Below, piece after piece: positions 1 to 9,518 of a DNA stretch of 64,000 bases. The stretch's first letter is position 1; the number at the start of each line of letters is the position of its first letter. Under the pieces are notes generated by a model. That model searched no databases, had not been told where the DNA came from, and worked only from the letters and a program-made list of their open reading frames with translations. Both the position numbers and the translations under genes were made by a program. Location of the stretch: the NCBI RefSeq assembly GCF_004363215.1, contig NZ_SNYS01000005.1, forward strand, positions 248,001-312,000, read 5' to 3'. Origin of the DNA: Methanimicrococcus blatticola. Lineage in GTDB: Archaea > Halobacteriota > Methanosarcinia > Methanosarcinales > Methanosarcinaceae.

Positions 1-382
1 ACAAATTCCATGGGAAAATCACCTTTTATTCGAATTCTATCCTGTTTTCGTTGTCTTTCTTAAATTTTCTTATTTTTTATTTTGAATTGATTTTAATTGA
101 GTTTAATTGATTTTGAATTTATTTTCTGTTTTTCCGTTTTTATGAAACGCCTCAAAAACGGAGGCGGTCGTTTATTACAAATTGAATGATTAAATTGAGA
201 TTTACAAATTGAATTTCTAAATTAAATTATACTGTTTAAAAATATATAATTAGTCCCAATAGTATATGGGAAATATGGATATACAATCAAATAAAAAAGA
301 AAAAGATTTGACCGTTTTTAAAAAACATAATCCAGAAACAGAATTTTTAAAGAACGATTAATTTTAAAGCAGAAATATTTCA
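1..382. other. AT-rich gene-free left edge
   Basis: No gene is supported here. The stretch is very AT-rich, with several near copies of TTTTAATTGA between about 75 and 130, and a small GC-richer patch near 150-175. It lies downstream of the minus-strand histidine kinase gene, so it may hold that gene's 3' region. The neighbouring gene to the left is outside the window. Confidence 0.5.
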
Positions 383-1147
383 TTAAATATTTACCGGCAA
401 ATCAACGCAGAAATAAGTGCCTTTCTCAGACGTGCTTTCAAAATGAACGCGACCGCCTAATGCTTTTTCACCGAGAAGGCGAACACTGAATAAACCGATC
501 CCGCGATTGTTTCCTTTTGTCGAGAACGGGGTTAAAAATAATTGAGCTTGAGCCTCTTCGGGAATAACAGCGGTGTTATGAACCCAAAAACGAATCGTAT
601 CATCATGTTTGGATGAACCGATTTGAACAGAACCGCCTTTTTCGGTTGCTTCAACCGCATTTTTTGTCATATTGACCAAAATGCGCGATAACAGAACTTT
701 GTCCGTCACGAGTGTTTCGGAAGGACTGTCAACGATTTCAATATTTCTTCCTTTTGAAACATCATGCGTTTTTAATTTCAGCGCAGTCAGTTCTAAAATA
801 TCTTTTGTTTTTGTTTTTTCCAAAACCGGCGCAAATTGATTGCTGTCGGCCCTTAAAAACTCACGGTGATATTCCAACTCTTCAATCAAAGAATCACATA
901 AAACAAGCGCGTTTTCAGCGTATTTCTTTTGTTTGACGGGATCATCCGCCTCAACAACTAATTCTAAGAAACCGCGTAAACCGCCGGCTGAATTTAATAC
1001 GTCATGCAAAAAGATAAAAGATGTTTGGCTTCGTCTTTCCAGTAATTGCTTTAATTCAGAATACTGTACCGTATCAAGTGAATCAAACACATCTTCATTA
1101 GATGTAAAAGCTTGGGGTGCCGTACATTTCTTTGTATTTTGAGCCAT
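383..1147 (-). CDS. soluble sensor histidine kinase
   Basis: A 254-residue two-component histidine kinase. A dimerisation/phosphoacceptor segment near residues 42-60 contains the H-box FLHDVLNSAGGL. It is followed by a GHKL ATPase domain with an N-box (NMTKNAVEA, about residue 158), a degenerate G1 box of the VHNTAVIPEE type, and the STKGNNRGIGLFSVRLL glycine-rich lid. No transmembrane segment, PAS domain or other sensor domain is visible, so it is cytoplasmic and must receive its signal from a partner or ligand. No response regulator lies beside it inside the window. It is transcribed alone, 178 bp downstream of the hdr operon end. The family assignment is firm; the signal is unknown. Confidence 0.85.
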   Translation of the reverse strand: MAQNTKKCTAPQAFTSNEDVFDSLDTVQYSELKQLLERRSQTSFIFLHDVLNSAGGLRGFLELVVEADDPVKQKKYAENALVLCDSLIEELEYHREFLRADSNQFAPVLEKTKTKDILELTALKLKTHDVSKGRNIEIVDSPSETLVTDKVLLSRILVNMTKNAVEATEKGGSVQIGSSKHDDTIRFWVHNTAVIPEEAQAQLFLTPFSTKGNNRGIGLFSVRLLGEKALGGRVHFESTSEKGTYFCVDLPVNI

Positions 1148-1325
1148 TCAATCAATCCGATTTAAAACAATTTTTCTTGATAATATCAAAATGCAATGCT
1201 ATTATAAATAGATATCAAAAAACGGTCTATTAAAACATATCGGCAGACAGCATTACAAAATTAATAAAACCGTTGCCCGATTCTGCTGAGTGGGGAAATT
1301 AAAATTAAAAATGAATGTCCTCAAA

Positions 1326-3017
1326 TTATTGAGGAACATTACATTCTTTTACAATTTCAGGCTCATTCGGTTTTGTCGGAGAGCGCAGAACAACAACATC
1401 CGTAATCGGCGCCTTTGCAAACGGCTGTTTTCTCATTGACAAAACATATCCGTCAGCCATCGGCGAAACCTTAAAGCGTGTTGCTTTCGTGATTTCACCG
1501 CAGGCGCATGAAACATCTGCCGTAAATCCTTTCAAAAGCGCAGATGATTTCACCTGGCACCGGCTGAGTTCAATATAATTGTCGTTGTCCAAAACCCCGT
1601 TCCAAAGAAACGGATTGGTCAGGTAAAGATGCTTAACTGCGCCGGCACCGCTTTCCCCGTCCGCTTTGGAAGAGGACGACACGAAAGACTTGGGCTCGGC
1701 AAAGTCACTGAAAACGGCTTTTAAATCCGGCAATTTGTCTGAAATTTTCTTAATTTCAGGCTGAGGCTTCTTCTCGGGAACCGTAATCTTGTATTCATCT
1801 TCATTTGCGCCGAGCATTTGAACCGCTTCAGCGTGAACGCCGGTAAAGTCAAGTGCAGATCCGCCAAGCGCTTCCAAAATTGCAGACAATGCATAAAAGC
1901 CCGTCAGCGGCGTGTCACCGGCTGCTGCCGTAATCGGAATCAAACGTCCTTCGGCATTCATCACAGAACCTTTCTTCTTGTAGATCGGCTCGGTTGCAAT
2001 TACAACATCGGCCACACTGCAAGCGGTCGTGTCTCTTGATGAAATAACAATCGCGTTTTCCAAATTCTTGAACGTTTCTTTCATGTTGTCATTGAGACAG
2101 ATGTCGATTAAATCAGAATCCAAACAAATCAGAACTTTCAATTCACCGGATTCCATTTTGGAAACGATGTCATCAAAAGACTGCTGCTTTGTGTGCTTGG
2201 ACAAGTATCCCGCGCCGGTTGCGTTCATGAACGGGCGCATAAAGAGGAACTTGGATTTGCCGCCTGCGATTTCAACAAGTTCTGCCAAACGCTTGGCGTA
2301 AGTGTAAGGCGTCAAGTCGGAAATGATGACGGTATCCGCGTCGGGCGCGAATTCCTTCACGTCGTAAAGACTTGTATCGGGCTCAACCGTCACATTCTGC
2401 GTTGCAATCGGCAATTCTTTCAGACCGAAAGCGACAATCTCAGCGCCTTTTTCTTTGGCGTGAACCAAGCGTCTCACCAAAAGCGGGTAAGAGACGTACG
2501 GGTCGACAAAGAGATAGATTTTCTTGGCGGTTTCCACATCTTCGTAAGTGGTGCCGCGGCCGGTATAGGCATGGAGCTTACCAATGTCTTTGAAAAGACC
2601 GGTCATTCCCGTGCTGACAGGAACCCCGAGCTTCTCGCCGATTTTCATAAACGCCAAATGTTCTTCGTTGGTCGTTCCGCCGACAGAAAGAAGCGCGATT
2701 TCGGATGCTTTCGCGCCTTTTAACGCGTCAACCGTCTTCGCAATCGCTTCGTCAGTGGAAACCGATTTGCCTTTCACGCTTGAAACCGCCGGACAATAAT
2801 TGCCGGCTAAATTCACGCCGAAGCGGCAGAGTTTTCCCTGATTGACGGGAGACGCTTTGCGGTAGTCGATGTTTAAAATCGGCGCGCCGCAGGATGTGCC
2901 TGTTTCAACCGCTTGCGTTTCAAGTTCTCTCATGAAAACGCCGCAGCCGAAACCGCAACCGTGACAGACAGTGGAATAAACATTTTCTTTAAATTTGGGA
3001 TCAATGATGTCAGACAT
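1326..3017 (-). CDS. FdhA-like molybdopterin oxidoreductase subunit lacking the catalytic Cys/Sec
   Basis: A 563-residue protein of the molybdopterin oxidoreductase superfamily, closest in layout to formate dehydrogenase alpha, FwdB and NuoG. The N-terminal [4Fe-4S] domain is intact (C18, C21, C25, C64). Between C75 and C298 there is no cysteine and no in-frame UGA, so the Mo/W-coordinating Cys or Sec expected near residue 130-150 is absent. The protein is also about 100 residues shorter than typical FdhA. It starts on an ATG overlapping the upstream stop by one base, behind a strong GAGGAGGTG site, so it is translationally coupled to the FdhB-like gene. As the last gene of the hdr operon it is probably a structural or electron-relay subunit rather than an active formate dehydrogenase. 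That role is inference. Confidence 0.75.
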   Translation of the reverse strand: MSDIIDPKFKENVYSTVCHGCGFGCGVFMRELETQAVETGTSCGAPILNIDYRKASPVNQGKLCRFGVNLAGNYCPAVSSVKGKSVSTDEAIAKTVDALKGAKASEIALLSVGGTTNEEHLAFMKIGEKLGVPVSTGMTGLFKDIGKLHAYTGRGTTYEDVETAKKIYLFVDPYVSYPLLVRRLVHAKEKGAEIVAFGLKELPIATQNVTVEPDTSLYDVKEFAPDADTVIISDLTPYTYAKRLAELVEIAGGKSKFLFMRPFMNATGAGYLSKHTKQQSFDDIVSKMESGELKVLICLDSDLIDICLNDNMKETFKNLENAIVISSRDTTACSVADVVIATEPIYKKKGSVMNAEGRLIPITAAAGDTPLTGFYALSAILEALGGSALDFTGVHAEAVQMLGANEDEYKITVPEKKPQPEIKKISDKLPDLKAVFSDFAEPKSFVSSSSKADGESGAGAVKHLYLTNPFLWNGVLDNDNYIELSRCQVKSSALLKGFTADVSCACGEITKATRFKVSPMADGYVLSMRKQPFAKAPITDVVVLRSPTKPNEPEIVKECNVPQ

Positions 3018-4294
3018 TACTGCACCTCCTCTAATTTGATTTCAAAGAAAGGCGGCGTTCTGTCGTCCATTCCTGTCACATAATTCAGTTCGTCCTGCAT
3101 CGGGTTTGCGAACTTTCTGTAAAGCCGCGCAAGCGGAATATCTGCCGGGCAGACGTCAGAGCACTGACCGCAGCCGACACAAGAGTCCATCAAGTGCAGG
3201 AAACGAATCATGTGGAACAATGAAATGTCGTAATTGTCAACCGGGTCGTTGAAAGCGGTACATTTTGCTTCCGTGCCGCAAGCGCAGGGCGGACAAACCG
3301 TTCTGCACGCGCCGCAGCCGATACAATTTTCAAGCTCTTTCTTGAGATCCGTCATGGTTTGGCTCTGCATCGGCACAAAGACTTCTTCTTTGGTCTTGGC
3401 AGACATTTTCAGCATGATGCTGTTGACTTTGCCGCGGGCTTCTGCTGCAGGTTCACTGGCAACTTTCAACTCGGCGTATCCGCCGTCAATTGCATTTCTG
3501 AGGAATTCAGCCCCTTTTTCGGTCATGACTTCAACGAATGTGCCTTTGCCGGCATAATCGGGCATAACACCCCAGTTACCGCAAGCCAAATCCGCGTTGG
3601 TCGCGATTTTGACAACACAGTAGCGGCAGTTTTCGCGGCGGCCGTTGTCTTCTTCTTCCAATTCGTCAATAGACTGTGCGTGGTGTTCCCCGTCGGTAGT
3701 TTCCAAAATCAATTTACCTTTCTCGATTTCTTCGGCGCGGACATCATCGGGATTCACGCCGTAAACTTCCTCAGTCACTTTTCTGATTTTGTACGGCATC
3801 ATTGTGCCGCCGCAGTTGAGACCGATTGTGAAGATTTTGTCAAGGTCAATCATATTACGTTTCTGCTGTTCGCGAATACCGCGCATGTCACACGGTTTGA
3901 CGGCGAGCGCGATTGTCGCGTCATTTTGGAACTGGCGCAGATATTTGGTCGGGTTGGAAATCAGCATGTGCATGGAACCGGCCGATGCGTAAACATCTTC
4001 AACGTCGGATGTTAAAACCGGAACGGCTTCATACTGACTTGATTTCTTGAGAACAACAACATGTTCGACAAGTCCTTTTTCAAGCGCGCCGGCAAGGATT
4101 GATGTCACCAAACCGCCGGATCCGCCTTCTTTTCTGACTTCGTCGCGAACCGACCAGCCAATGTATTTGCCGCCGACTTGAATGTCGGACCCTTTCAAAA
4201 CATCGCCGACGGTAGACGGTGCCGGCGGTTTCTTTTCAGGCGGCTTTCCTGCGGGCGGTGCGCCTGCCGGTGCCGGGTTTTCGGGTGCGGACAT
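3017..4294 (-). CDS. FdhB/FrhB-like F420-interacting subunit with two ferredoxin clusters
   Basis: A 425-residue protein of the coenzyme F420 hydrogenase/dehydrogenase beta family, of the formate dehydrogenase beta type. After a proline-rich leader (residues 1-30) comes the FAD/F420 core (about 40-310) with conserved cysteines in NCGGTMMPYK, ENCRYCVV and DLACGNWG. A C-terminal pair of [4Fe-4S] motifs follows, CIGCGACRTVCPPC and CVGCGQCSDVCPAD. In the family this subunit passes hydride between F420H2 and FAD. In this operon it would connect F420 (or formate-derived electrons, if the partner were active) to HdrA through MvhD. It begins directly after the mvhD stop and overlaps the FdhA-like start by one base. 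Confidence 0.85.
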   Translation of the reverse strand: MSAPENPAPAGAPPAGKPPEKKPPAPSTVGDVLKGSDIQVGGKYIGWSVRDEVRKEGGSGGLVTSILAGALEKGLVEHVVVLKKSSQYEAVPVLTSDVEDVYASAGSMHMLISNPTKYLRQFQNDATIALAVKPCDMRGIREQQKRNMIDLDKIFTIGLNCGGTMMPYKIRKVTEEVYGVNPDDVRAEEIEKGKLILETTDGEHHAQSIDELEEEDNGRRENCRYCVVKIATNADLACGNWGVMPDYAGKGTFVEVMTEKGAEFLRNAIDGGYAELKVASEPAAEARGKVNSIMLKMSAKTKEEVFVPMQSQTMTDLKKELENCIGCGACRTVCPPCACGTEAKCTAFNDPVDNYDISLFHMIRFLHLMDSCVGCGQCSDVCPADIPLARLYRKFANPMQDELNYVTGMDDRTPPFFEIKLEEVQ

Positions 4295-4759
4295 TTAGAC
4301 CACCCCATCCTTTCTGAGCGGACTCGGGCCCAAGGCCTTCACCTTCTCAACCATTTCGGTTACAAATTCAGCGAACTGCTGACCTTCAGACGCTGAAATC
4401 CAGCGCAACATCAGGCGGTCGTCTTCCATGCCCATTTCATTGAGCATTGACTTGATAAATTTGTATTTGACAAGCGTTTTGTCGTTGCCGTTGACGTAGT
4501 GACAGTCACCGATGTGGCAGCCTGTAATCAAAACGGCGTCAGCGCCTTCTAAGAACGCGGTGTAAATATGCACCGGATCCACACGGCTGGAGCACATCAC
4601 ACGAACGACACGGACATTTGACGGCTGCTGGAAACGGGAAACACCCGCTCCGTCGGCACCGGCGTAAGAACACCAGTTGCAGCAGAACATTACAATTTTG
4701 GGAACGAATTCGCCGGAAGAGGCACAGCTGCTTGCGGCGGTTGTTTTAACCTCGGACAT
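4295..4759 (-). CDS. mvhD: MvhD-like [2Fe-2S] adaptor
   Basis: A 154-residue protein of the methyl-viologen-reducing hydrogenase delta family. The core carries the expected cysteines (FCCNWCSYAG, VMCSSRVDP, ITGCHIGDCHY) that bind a [2Fe-2S] cluster and link an electron-input module to HdrA. Family members with hydrogenase use MvhAG as the input; no mvhA or mvhG is present here, and the downstream genes are instead FdhB- and FdhA-like. Its ATG overlaps the hdrA stop by one base, which fits one polycistronic message. Confidence 0.9.
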   Translation of the reverse strand: MSEVKTTAASSCASSGEFVPKIVMFCCNWCSYAGADGAGVSRFQQPSNVRVVRVMCSSRVDPVHIYTAFLEGADAVLITGCHIGDCHYVNGNDKTLVKYKFIKSMLNEMGMEDDRLMLRWISASEGQQFAEFVTEMVEKVKALGPSPLRKDGVV

Positions 4760-7700
4760 CAGTTCACCTCCTCTTCGAAATAGAATACACTCTTGACCTG
4801 GGAAAGCAATTGAACGTTGTCAAAGTGAGACTGGTCGATTGCTCCCGTCGGACAGGACATAGCACAGCAGCCGCATCCTTTGCAGGCTGCTGGATTAATC
4901 ACAGAGCGGACGGCCTTAAAGGACAGACCTTTCTGTGTGACGACTTTTTCTTCCAGCGTAATCGCGTGGTACGGGCAGACATCTTTACAGGCGCCGCAGC
5001 CGACACAAACAGACTCGTCAACAGAAGAGAGTTCGGCCGGAGACAAAAGCGCGTCTCTGGAAAGAATCGTGCAGGCACGGGAAGCTGCTGCCTGAGCCTG
5101 AGACACAGACTCCTCAAACAGTTTCGGGAACTGCGCGAGACCGCAGACGAAAACACCGTCCGTTCCGAAGTCAACCGGTCTGAGTTTCGGGTGAACTTCC
5201 ATGAAGAAGCCGTCTTTTGTAAGCGGCACTTTCATCATCGGACCGACATCGCGGTTGCCTTCTTCGGCCACCGTTGCCGCGCTGATAACAACGCAGTCGG
5301 CGTCTAAGTTGAAGTGCAAATTGATGGTGCGGTCGTGAACGGCGACCGTGTTTCCGGAAACGACCGGCGGTTCGTCCTTGTCATACATCATGAAATGGAC
5401 GCCGAGTTCACGGGCCTTTGTATATTGTTCTTCGTACATGCCGTAAGTGCGGATGTCGCGATAAAGGACATAAATTTCCGCGTCCGGATTCTGTTCTTTG
5501 TATTGAATCGCGTTTCTGACCGTGTTGGTACAGCAGATTCTGGAACAGTACGGGCGTTCATCGTTTCGGCTGCCGGCACACTGAATGAAAACGACATTCT
5601 TAAAGCCGCTTTCGTTCTTGTCAATGGCTTCCTTGAATTCAAGCTGTGTTTTGACAATCGGATTTTCTTGGTAGCCGAAAAGTCCGGGCTGTTTTAATTC
5701 ATGAGCACCGGTGGCAATGATAATAATACCGAAGTCCAATTCCTTGGCCTCTTTGCCGTCGGTGATAATTTGTCCTTTGAAGTTGCCGACGGATCCGCTG
5801 ACATTTTCCATCACGGAATTGTAATGGATGTGAATTTTGTCATTGGACTGCGCTTTTTGAATGATTGTTTCAAGCTTTTCTTTGTAACTTTCAAGCTTTC
5901 TGATATTGCCGCCGAGTTCGCCGGTTTTTTCAATCAAATCAACTTCGTAGCCGTTTTCGGCAAGCTCGTTGGCTGCCGTCAAACCGGACACGCCGCCGCC
6001 GAGAACGACCGCGTTGTGAACAAGCGGCAGGGACTGGCTGTAAAGCGGGGTGTAGTACTTGACTTTGCCGATTGCCTGGCGCACCAAATCTTTAGCTTTG
6101 TGCGTTGCGTTTTCGGGTTCGTCATGGTGAATCCAAGAGCAGTGTTCGCGGATGTTCGCAAATTCGAAAAGCCACGGATTGAGGCCGGCTTCCTGGCAGG
6201 TCTGCTGGAAAAGCGGCTCATGCGTTCTCGGGGTACAAGCCGCCACAACAAAGCGGTTGAGCTTGTAGTCCTGAATCATATCATAAATGCGGCTCTGCGT
6301 GTCATCAGCGCAGGAATACATTTCTTCTGTCGCGATGACGACATTGGGCAATGTTGACGCGTATTCAACAACAGCCGGAACATCGACAACGCCGCCGATA
6401 TTTGTTCCGCAGCGGCAGACAATCACGCCGATGCGCGGTTCATCACCAATCGGATTTTCAGGCGGAATTTCAACAACGGTTTCCAGGCTTTTGCGGGCTT
6501 CATTTAAAAGCGCGCCTGCTTTGGACGCTGCGCCGCTGGCTTGAGCGACGGATTCCGGAATGTCCTTCGGACCCTGAGCGACACCTGCTGTAAAGATGCC
6601 GATTCGGCTGGTTTCAGTCGGTGCTTCCAAATCGGTTTTAACGAAGCCGTATTTGTCAAGCTCGATTCCGAGAATCTTGGCAAGCTCAACAGAAGATTTC
6701 GGGGCTTCCAACCCGACGGAAAGGACAACCAAATCGAATTCTTCATGAATGACTTCGCTTTCTGCGCCTTCATATCTGAGGGAAAGCGCGCCGTCATTTT
6801 TGACATCCACGCCGGACGGGCGGGAGTTGATGAAACGAACGCCGTCGCTCTGTGCGCGGAGCGCGAATTCTTCGTAGCCTTTGCCGAATGTTCTGAGATC
6901 AATATTAAAGATCGCCACATCAACTTCGGGGTGGTGGTCCTTAATCAAACGGGATTGTTTGACGGCGTAGGTACAGCAGACGGAAGAGCAGTACGCTCTG
7001 TTGATTTCCGGGTTTCTGGAGCCGACGCACTGAATGAACGCAATCTTCTTCGGGAGTTCGCCTTTGGAGGTCTGAATGTGACCGGCAAACGGACCGGATG
7101 CGTTGGTGTATCTTTCAAACTGAAGCGCTGTGACAACGTCGGGGTGGTCGAAGCGGTAGGCTTCCAAGATGGTCGGATTGAAGGCTTCAAATCCGGTCGC
7201 CATGATGACGGCACCGACTTCGATGTCTTCAAATTCATCTTTTAAATCATATTTGACCGCGCCGCGCTGGCAGACTTTCGCACAGTTACCGCATTTGCCG
7301 TTCTTGATCATGAGACAGTTGTCGGGATCAATGGTGACGACTTTCGGAATCGCCTGCGGGAATTGGAAGTAAATGGCTTTTCTTTTGGAGAGGCCTTCTT
7401 CGAATTCGTCGTCAACTTTCTTCGGGCATTTGGCGAGACAGTCACCGCAGCCGACACAGTTGTCAACGTCGATGTAGCGTGTCTTCTTTTTAACAGTTAA
7501 CGTGAAGTTGCCGACGTCGCCGGAAAGAGCGGTGACTTCGGAATAAGTCATTAATTTAATGTCGGGGTGACGGCTGGCTTCCACGAGTTTCGGAGAAAGA
7601 ATACAAGCGGAACAGTCCAGTGTCGGGAATGTTTTGTCAAGCTGTGCCATGACACCGCCGATAGACGGTTTGGATTCAATCAAATAAACGCGGTAGCCGC

Positions 7701-7785
7701 TGTTGGCCAAGTCAAGCGCAGATTGAACGCCGGCAATACCGCCGCCGATAACAGCGACTGCGCCGACAGCATTTGCATTTGCCAT
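4759..7785 (-). CDS. hdrA: HdrA, double-FAD fusion form of heterodisulfide reductase subunit A
   Basis: A 1008-residue flavoprotein, much longer than the classical HdrA of about 650 residues. The first half (residues 1-440) is a HdrA/QmoA-like FAD domain starting with GGGIAGVQSALDLANSG, with DCSAC and an inserted ferredoxin (CVGCGDCLAKCP, CGNCAKVCQ). Near residue 450 begins the HdrA N-terminal Fe-S domain (VCRCGTNIGG). A second FAD domain (GGGVSGLTAANELAENG) follows, but without an inserted ferredoxin. The chain ends in a two-cluster ferredoxin (CVGCGACKDVCP, CKGCGCCAMSCP). Two flavins in one chain suggest separate sites for electron confurcation or bifurcation among HdrB, MvhD and ferredoxin. 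Architecture is read from sequence; the mechanism is inferred. Confidence 0.92.
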   Translation of the reverse strand: MANANAVGAVAVIGGGIAGVQSALDLANSGYRVYLIESKPSIGGVMAQLDKTFPTLDCSACILSPKLVEASRHPDIKLMTYSEVTALSGDVGNFTLTVKKKTRYIDVDNCVGCGDCLAKCPKKVDDEFEEGLSKRKAIYFQFPQAIPKVVTIDPDNCLMIKNGKCGNCAKVCQRGAVKYDLKDEFEDIEVGAVIMATGFEAFNPTILEAYRFDHPDVVTALQFERYTNASGPFAGHIQTSKGELPKKIAFIQCVGSRNPEINRAYCSSVCCTYAVKQSRLIKDHHPEVDVAIFNIDLRTFGKGYEEFALRAQSDGVRFINSRPSGVDVKNDGALSLRYEGAESEVIHEEFDLVVLSVGLEAPKSSVELAKILGIELDKYGFVKTDLEAPTETSRIGIFTAGVAQGPKDIPESVAQASGAASKAGALLNEARKSLETVVEIPPENPIGDEPRIGVIVCRCGTNIGGVVDVPAVVEYASTLPNVVIATEEMYSCADDTQSRIYDMIQDYKLNRFVVAACTPRTHEPLFQQTCQEAGLNPWLFEFANIREHCSWIHHDEPENATHKAKDLVRQAIGKVKYYTPLYSQSLPLVHNAVVLGGGVSGLTAANELAENGYEVDLIEKTGELGGNIRKLESYKEKLETIIQKAQSNDKIHIHYNSVMENVSGSVGNFKGQIITDGKEAKELDFGIIIIATGAHELKQPGLFGYQENPIVKTQLEFKEAIDKNESGFKNVVFIQCAGSRNDERPYCSRICCTNTVRNAIQYKEQNPDAEIYVLYRDIRTYGMYEEQYTKARELGVHFMMYDKDEPPVVSGNTVAVHDRTINLHFNLDADCVVISAATVAEEGNRDVGPMMKVPLTKDGFFMEVHPKLRPVDFGTDGVFVCGLAQFPKLFEESVSQAQAAASRACTILSRDALLSPAELSSVDESVCVGCGACKDVCPYHAITLEEKVVTQKGLSFKAVRSVINPAACKGCGCCAMSCPTGAIDQSHFDNVQLLSQVKSVFYFEEEVN

Positions 7786-7787
7786 AT

Positions 7788-8729
7788 TTATGCCTCCTTT
7801 GCTTTCTGCTGAAGCGCCAATACTTTCTCTTCAAAAGCAGAGTTGGTTGTCATATTCATTTGAATGCCGAGCTCTTGGGGCGTGTAGCCGAATGCGAGTC
7901 CGAGCAGCTGAGAGTAGTGCAGAACCGGAATGTGGTAGTCTTTACCCTCTTTGTTGAGCTGAACCTGACCGGAGTCGAACTGCAAGTGGCAGAACGGACA
8001 GGCATCGACAATGCAGTCGAATTCGTCTTTCTGCAAAATAGCCAATTTCTTTTCGGTCATTTTCAATGTGGTTTCAAGGAAAGCGGACCGTGCACCGCCG
8101 CCTGCGCCGCAGCACATCATCTTTTCTTCGTAATCAACGCTTTTTGCGCCGGTCGCGTCAACCAACACGTCGAAAAAGCGCGGATTTTCAGCGCTGCCGA
8201 GTCCTTCTTTTTCTTTGGACGGGCGGATGAGGTGGCACCCGTAGTGAACGGCAACTTTAATGCCGTCGAGCGGAACGGTCACTTTTTCCTTGATTGTATC
8301 GGGTCCGACATCTTTTTCGAGGAATTCGATGATGTGGCGGACTTTTGCGTTTCCTTTGTATTCCAAACCGACTTCGCCGAGTTTTTCGTTGACTTTAGCT
8401 TTGTAGTCGGGGTCGTGCATTAATGTTAAGTTGGCTTCACCGAGTGAGCCGTAGCAGCCGTTGCAGATGGTAAGCAGATCCATTCCCATCTGTTCGGAAA
8501 GAACAACGTTGCGGCTGGCCATTGTCAACCATGTGGTTTTGTCAAAAGACTTGAAAACGCCGGGTGCCGGACAGCAGGAAGCGCCTTCAAGTTCGTGAAG
8601 GTCAACGCCTAAATCTTTCATGACCTTGCGGCTGGCAAGCTCGATACCGGGATAACGGTTCGGAGCAACGCAGCCGAGGAATAAGGAAAGGCTTTGGGGT
8701 TTGCCCTGTTTTTCAGTTTCTGTAGACAT
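7788..8729 (-). CDS. hdrB: heterodisulfide reductase subunit B
   Basis: The catalytic subunit for CoM-S-S-CoB reduction. Two CCG domains carry the cysteines for the noncubane [4Fe-4S] clusters: the first in LGCVAPNRYPG, ASCCPAPG and CNGCYGS, the second in YGCHLIRP, MCCGAGGGARS and CPFCHLQFD. The start is placed at 8729 (protein MSTETEKQ, 313 residues) because AGGAG lies nine bases upstream. A longer reading from 8777 has no such site. It lies between hdrC and hdrA, with only two bases to the hdrA start. Confidence 0.93.
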   Translation of the reverse strand: MSTETEKQGKPQSLSLFLGCVAPNRYPGIELASRKVMKDLGVDLHELEGASCCPAPGVFKSFDKTTWLTMASRNVVLSEQMGMDLLTICNGCYGSLGEANLTLMHDPDYKAKVNEKLGEVGLEYKGNAKVRHIIEFLEKDVGPDTIKEKVTVPLDGIKVAVHYGCHLIRPSKEKEGLGSAENPRFFDVLVDATGAKSVDYEEKMMCCGAGGGARSAFLETTLKMTEKKLAILQKDEFDCIVDACPFCHLQFDSGQVQLNKEGKDYHIPVLHYSQLLGLAFGYTPQELGIQMNMTTNSAFEEKVLALQQKAKEA

Positions 8730-8795
8730 TTCTTGATAACTCCTGATAAATTTCATGACACAATGAATCGTGGGCATTGTGCTGTTTATTCTTTT

Positions 8796-9320
8796 TTATT
8801 CCTTTTGCGTGAGTGTGTCAAATTCGCAGGCTTTCAAGAGCTTGCGGACTTGTTCGTACGCTTCGGGATACATGTGTACGGTCGGCGGCACTTCTGTCAG
8901 GCCGAGTTCCAATCTCTTCTTTCTGTTGGAATCATTAATCGGCACCGCATGTCCCGTGTCAATCACGAAATGCGCGACTTCGCGGTGCGGTTCAAGCATT
9001 ATGCCTTCGTGAACCGCCATTGTGCGCATGCGCAGAAGTGTATCGACGTTTAAAACGCCTTCCGGGCATCTTTCCTGGCATTTGTAACAGGTGGTGCAGT
9101 ACCACAAATATTCGTCGTTTAAAATACGGTCTTTCATGCCGAGTCCGGCCATGCGAATGTATTTTTTAATATCGAATTTACTTTCAATATCCTTCATGGG
9201 ACAGCCGGTGGAACATCCGTTGCAGTTGAAGCAAAGCAGGATTTTGTCCATTCCTTTTTCCCGGGTAAGCTCATTAAAGAAGCTCTTATCGATTTCAGAT
9301 GAACTGACTGGATCTGTCAT
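8796..9320 (-). CDS. hdrC: heterodisulfide reductase subunit C
   Basis: A 174-residue ferredoxin-like subunit with two [4Fe-4S] motifs, CFNCNGCSTGCP and CTTCYKCQERCP. It relays electrons from HdrA to HdrB in the soluble heterodisulfide reductase. A GGGAG site precedes the ATG. It is the first gene of the six-gene hdr operon, and a TATA-like element lies about 45 bases upstream. Confidence 0.93.
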   Translation of the reverse strand: MTDPVSSSEIDKSFFNELTREKGMDKILLCFNCNGCSTGCPMKDIESKFDIKKYIRMAGLGMKDRILNDEYLWYCTTCYKCQERCPEGVLNVDTLLRMRTMAVHEGIMLEPHREVAHFVIDTGHAVPINDSNRKKRLELGLTEVPPTVHMYPEAYEQVRKLLKACEFDTLTQKE

Positions 9321-9361
9321 GAGTACTCCCTCTCTTAGTTTTTCAGATAGAATATGGTTTA

Positions 9362-9371
9362 AAGATATAAG
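9362..9371 (-). promoter_or_regulatory. TATA-box candidate for the hdr operon
   Basis: Read on the minus strand the sequence is TTATATCTTT. It sits 42-51 bases before the hdrC start, so transcription would begin around 9338 and leave a leader of roughly 18 bases containing the GGGAG ribosome site. No clear BRE was defined. The assignment rests on spacing and composition only. Confidence 0.4.
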
Positions 9372-9481
9372 TCAAAAAAATCAAATCAAAAATCGGCACC
9401 CAAATACGGTGCTCGAATAACAAACAAATACAGCATGCGAAAGCCGCCGAACCCGTTAAAATTTCGTTATTGATTTGAAAA

Positions 9482-9518
9482 AACCCCGCAAGAGACGTGC
9501 ACGAAAATTGCGCGGGTT
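9482..9518. other. isolated GC-rich hairpin upstream of the hdr operon
   Basis: AACCC-CGCAA pairs with TTGCG-C-GGGTT (ten pairs with one bulged C) around a 16-base loop. It lies in otherwise AT-rich DNA between the hdr promoter and the first repeat island. No U-run follows on either strand, so it is not an obvious terminator. Function is unknown. Confidence 0.4.

Noticed and set aside
1326-3017. Selenocysteine in the FdhA-like subunit
   Set aside because: The frame has no internal UGA and no Cys near the expected position, so neither Sec nor Cys ligates the metal there.
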